Of a stretch of DNA of 6,455 nt, positions 6,207-6,455 are shown piece after piece. Position 1 is the first letter of the stretch. Each line of letters opens with the position of its first letter. The DNA lies in assembly GCA_945907055.1 (NCBI GenBank), contig CAMDSG010000098.1, positions 1 to 6,455 of the forward strand. Reading direction: 5' to 3'. This stretch comes from Bifidobacterium breve (GTDB lineage: Bacteria > Actinomycetota > Acidimicrobiia > IMCC26256). The position numbers were made by a program, and so were the translations under genes. The notes beneath the pieces were generated by a model that saw only the letters and a list, made by a program, of their open reading frames with translations, was not told where the DNA came from and searched no databases.

Positions 6207-6455
6207 TTAGCGAATGAGCTCTCTAATTCGGCGTTCTAGCGTCAAGATGACTTCGTCGTAAGAAGCGATGAAGGATGCCACTCCCTCCGTCTCAAGAGTT
6301 TTTGTAACATCGAAGTAAGAAACCCCGGCCGCCGCAAGGCGCTCAAAAACTACATAGGCTCCATCTACATCCTCAATTATGGAGTCTGCTCTCTGATTAC
6401 CTATGCCCGATCGGAGCGCCTCGATCGATGCAGGAGCGAGGGTATTGACAGTCTC
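6207..6455 (-). CDS. tal: Transaldolase, C-terminal part (5' end outside window)
   Basis: The last 82 codons of a gene entering from the right edge and ending at TAA 6209-6207. The opening ETVNTLAPASIEAL matches the conserved TVNT(M/L)P segment of bacterial transaldolases. It is followed by a helical C-terminus with LAAAGVSYFDVTKTLETEGV, the usual 'LA.LGVDY.DV...LE.EGV..F' pattern of actinobacterial Tal, then ASYDEVILTLERR. Transaldolase moves a dihydroxyacetone unit between sugar phosphates in the non-oxidative pentose phosphate pathway, through a Schiff-base lysine that would lie outside this window. The gene ends normally and is not fused to glucose-6-phosphate isomerase. It runs in the same direction as fbiC, 97 bases upstream. 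The assignment rests on the C-terminal fifth only. Confidence 0.85.
   Translation of the reverse strand, partial: ETVNTLAPASIEALRSGIGNQRADSIIEDVDGAYVVFERLAAAGVSYFDVTKTLETEGVASFIASYDEVILTLERRIRELIR

Noticed and set aside
1..6455. Mobile element, CRISPR array, tRNA or a defence/secondary-metabolite system
   Set aside because: No transposase, direct-repeat array, cloverleaf-like segment or effector domain is seen. The genes are ordinary housekeeping or cofactor genes plus two proteins of unknown function.

Overview
The window looks like chromosomal DNA from an actinobacterium with moderate GC and compact gene packing. The strongest evidence is a single-chain FO synthase in which CofG and CofH are fused (FbiC), the typical actinobacterial arrangement. 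The GroES-family tail, the cysteine-rich conserved protein and the transaldolase C-terminus also read as actinobacterial. The order cannot be fixed from this sequence; an aquatic, partly streamlined lineage (Acidimicrobiia or a planktonic actinobacterial clade) is a guess.

Layout. Positions 3-152 (+) hold the end of a GroES-family co-chaperonin whose 5' part lies outside the window. It converges, with only 6 bases between stop codons, on a minus-strand pair: an M20 dipeptidase-like metallopeptidase (935-2332) followed, through a 4-base ATGA overlap, by a 259-residue cysteine-rich protein of unknown function (159-938). A 77-base divergent intergenic region separates the peptidase from a small plus-strand gene for a 64-residue charged helical protein (2410-2604). 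That gene converges on a second minus-strand pair, fbiC (3668-6109) followed by a PfkB/adenosine-kinase-type kinase (2646-3668), joined by a one-base TAATG overlap. Upstream of fbiC, in the same direction, is the C-terminus of transaldolase (6207-6455), which runs off the window. The 97-base gap between tal and fbiC carries a perfect 16-bp palindrome.

How the genes work together. FbiC makes the deazaflavin FO, precursor of cofactor F420 and an antenna chromophore of some photolyases. The coupled kinase probably belongs to nucleoside salvage, but its overlap with fbiC raises the question of a link to radical-SAM or FO metabolism. Transaldolase is in the pentose phosphate pathway. The peptidase and the cysteine-rich protein form a translationally coupled pair with no obvious common pathway.

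No mobile element, CRISPR array, tRNA, rRNA or defence system is visible. No stretch of 300 bases lacks a gene. I found no convincing new multi-gene system. The least explained items are the cysteine-rich protein, the small helical protein, the C-terminal extension of FbiC and the intergenic palindrome.
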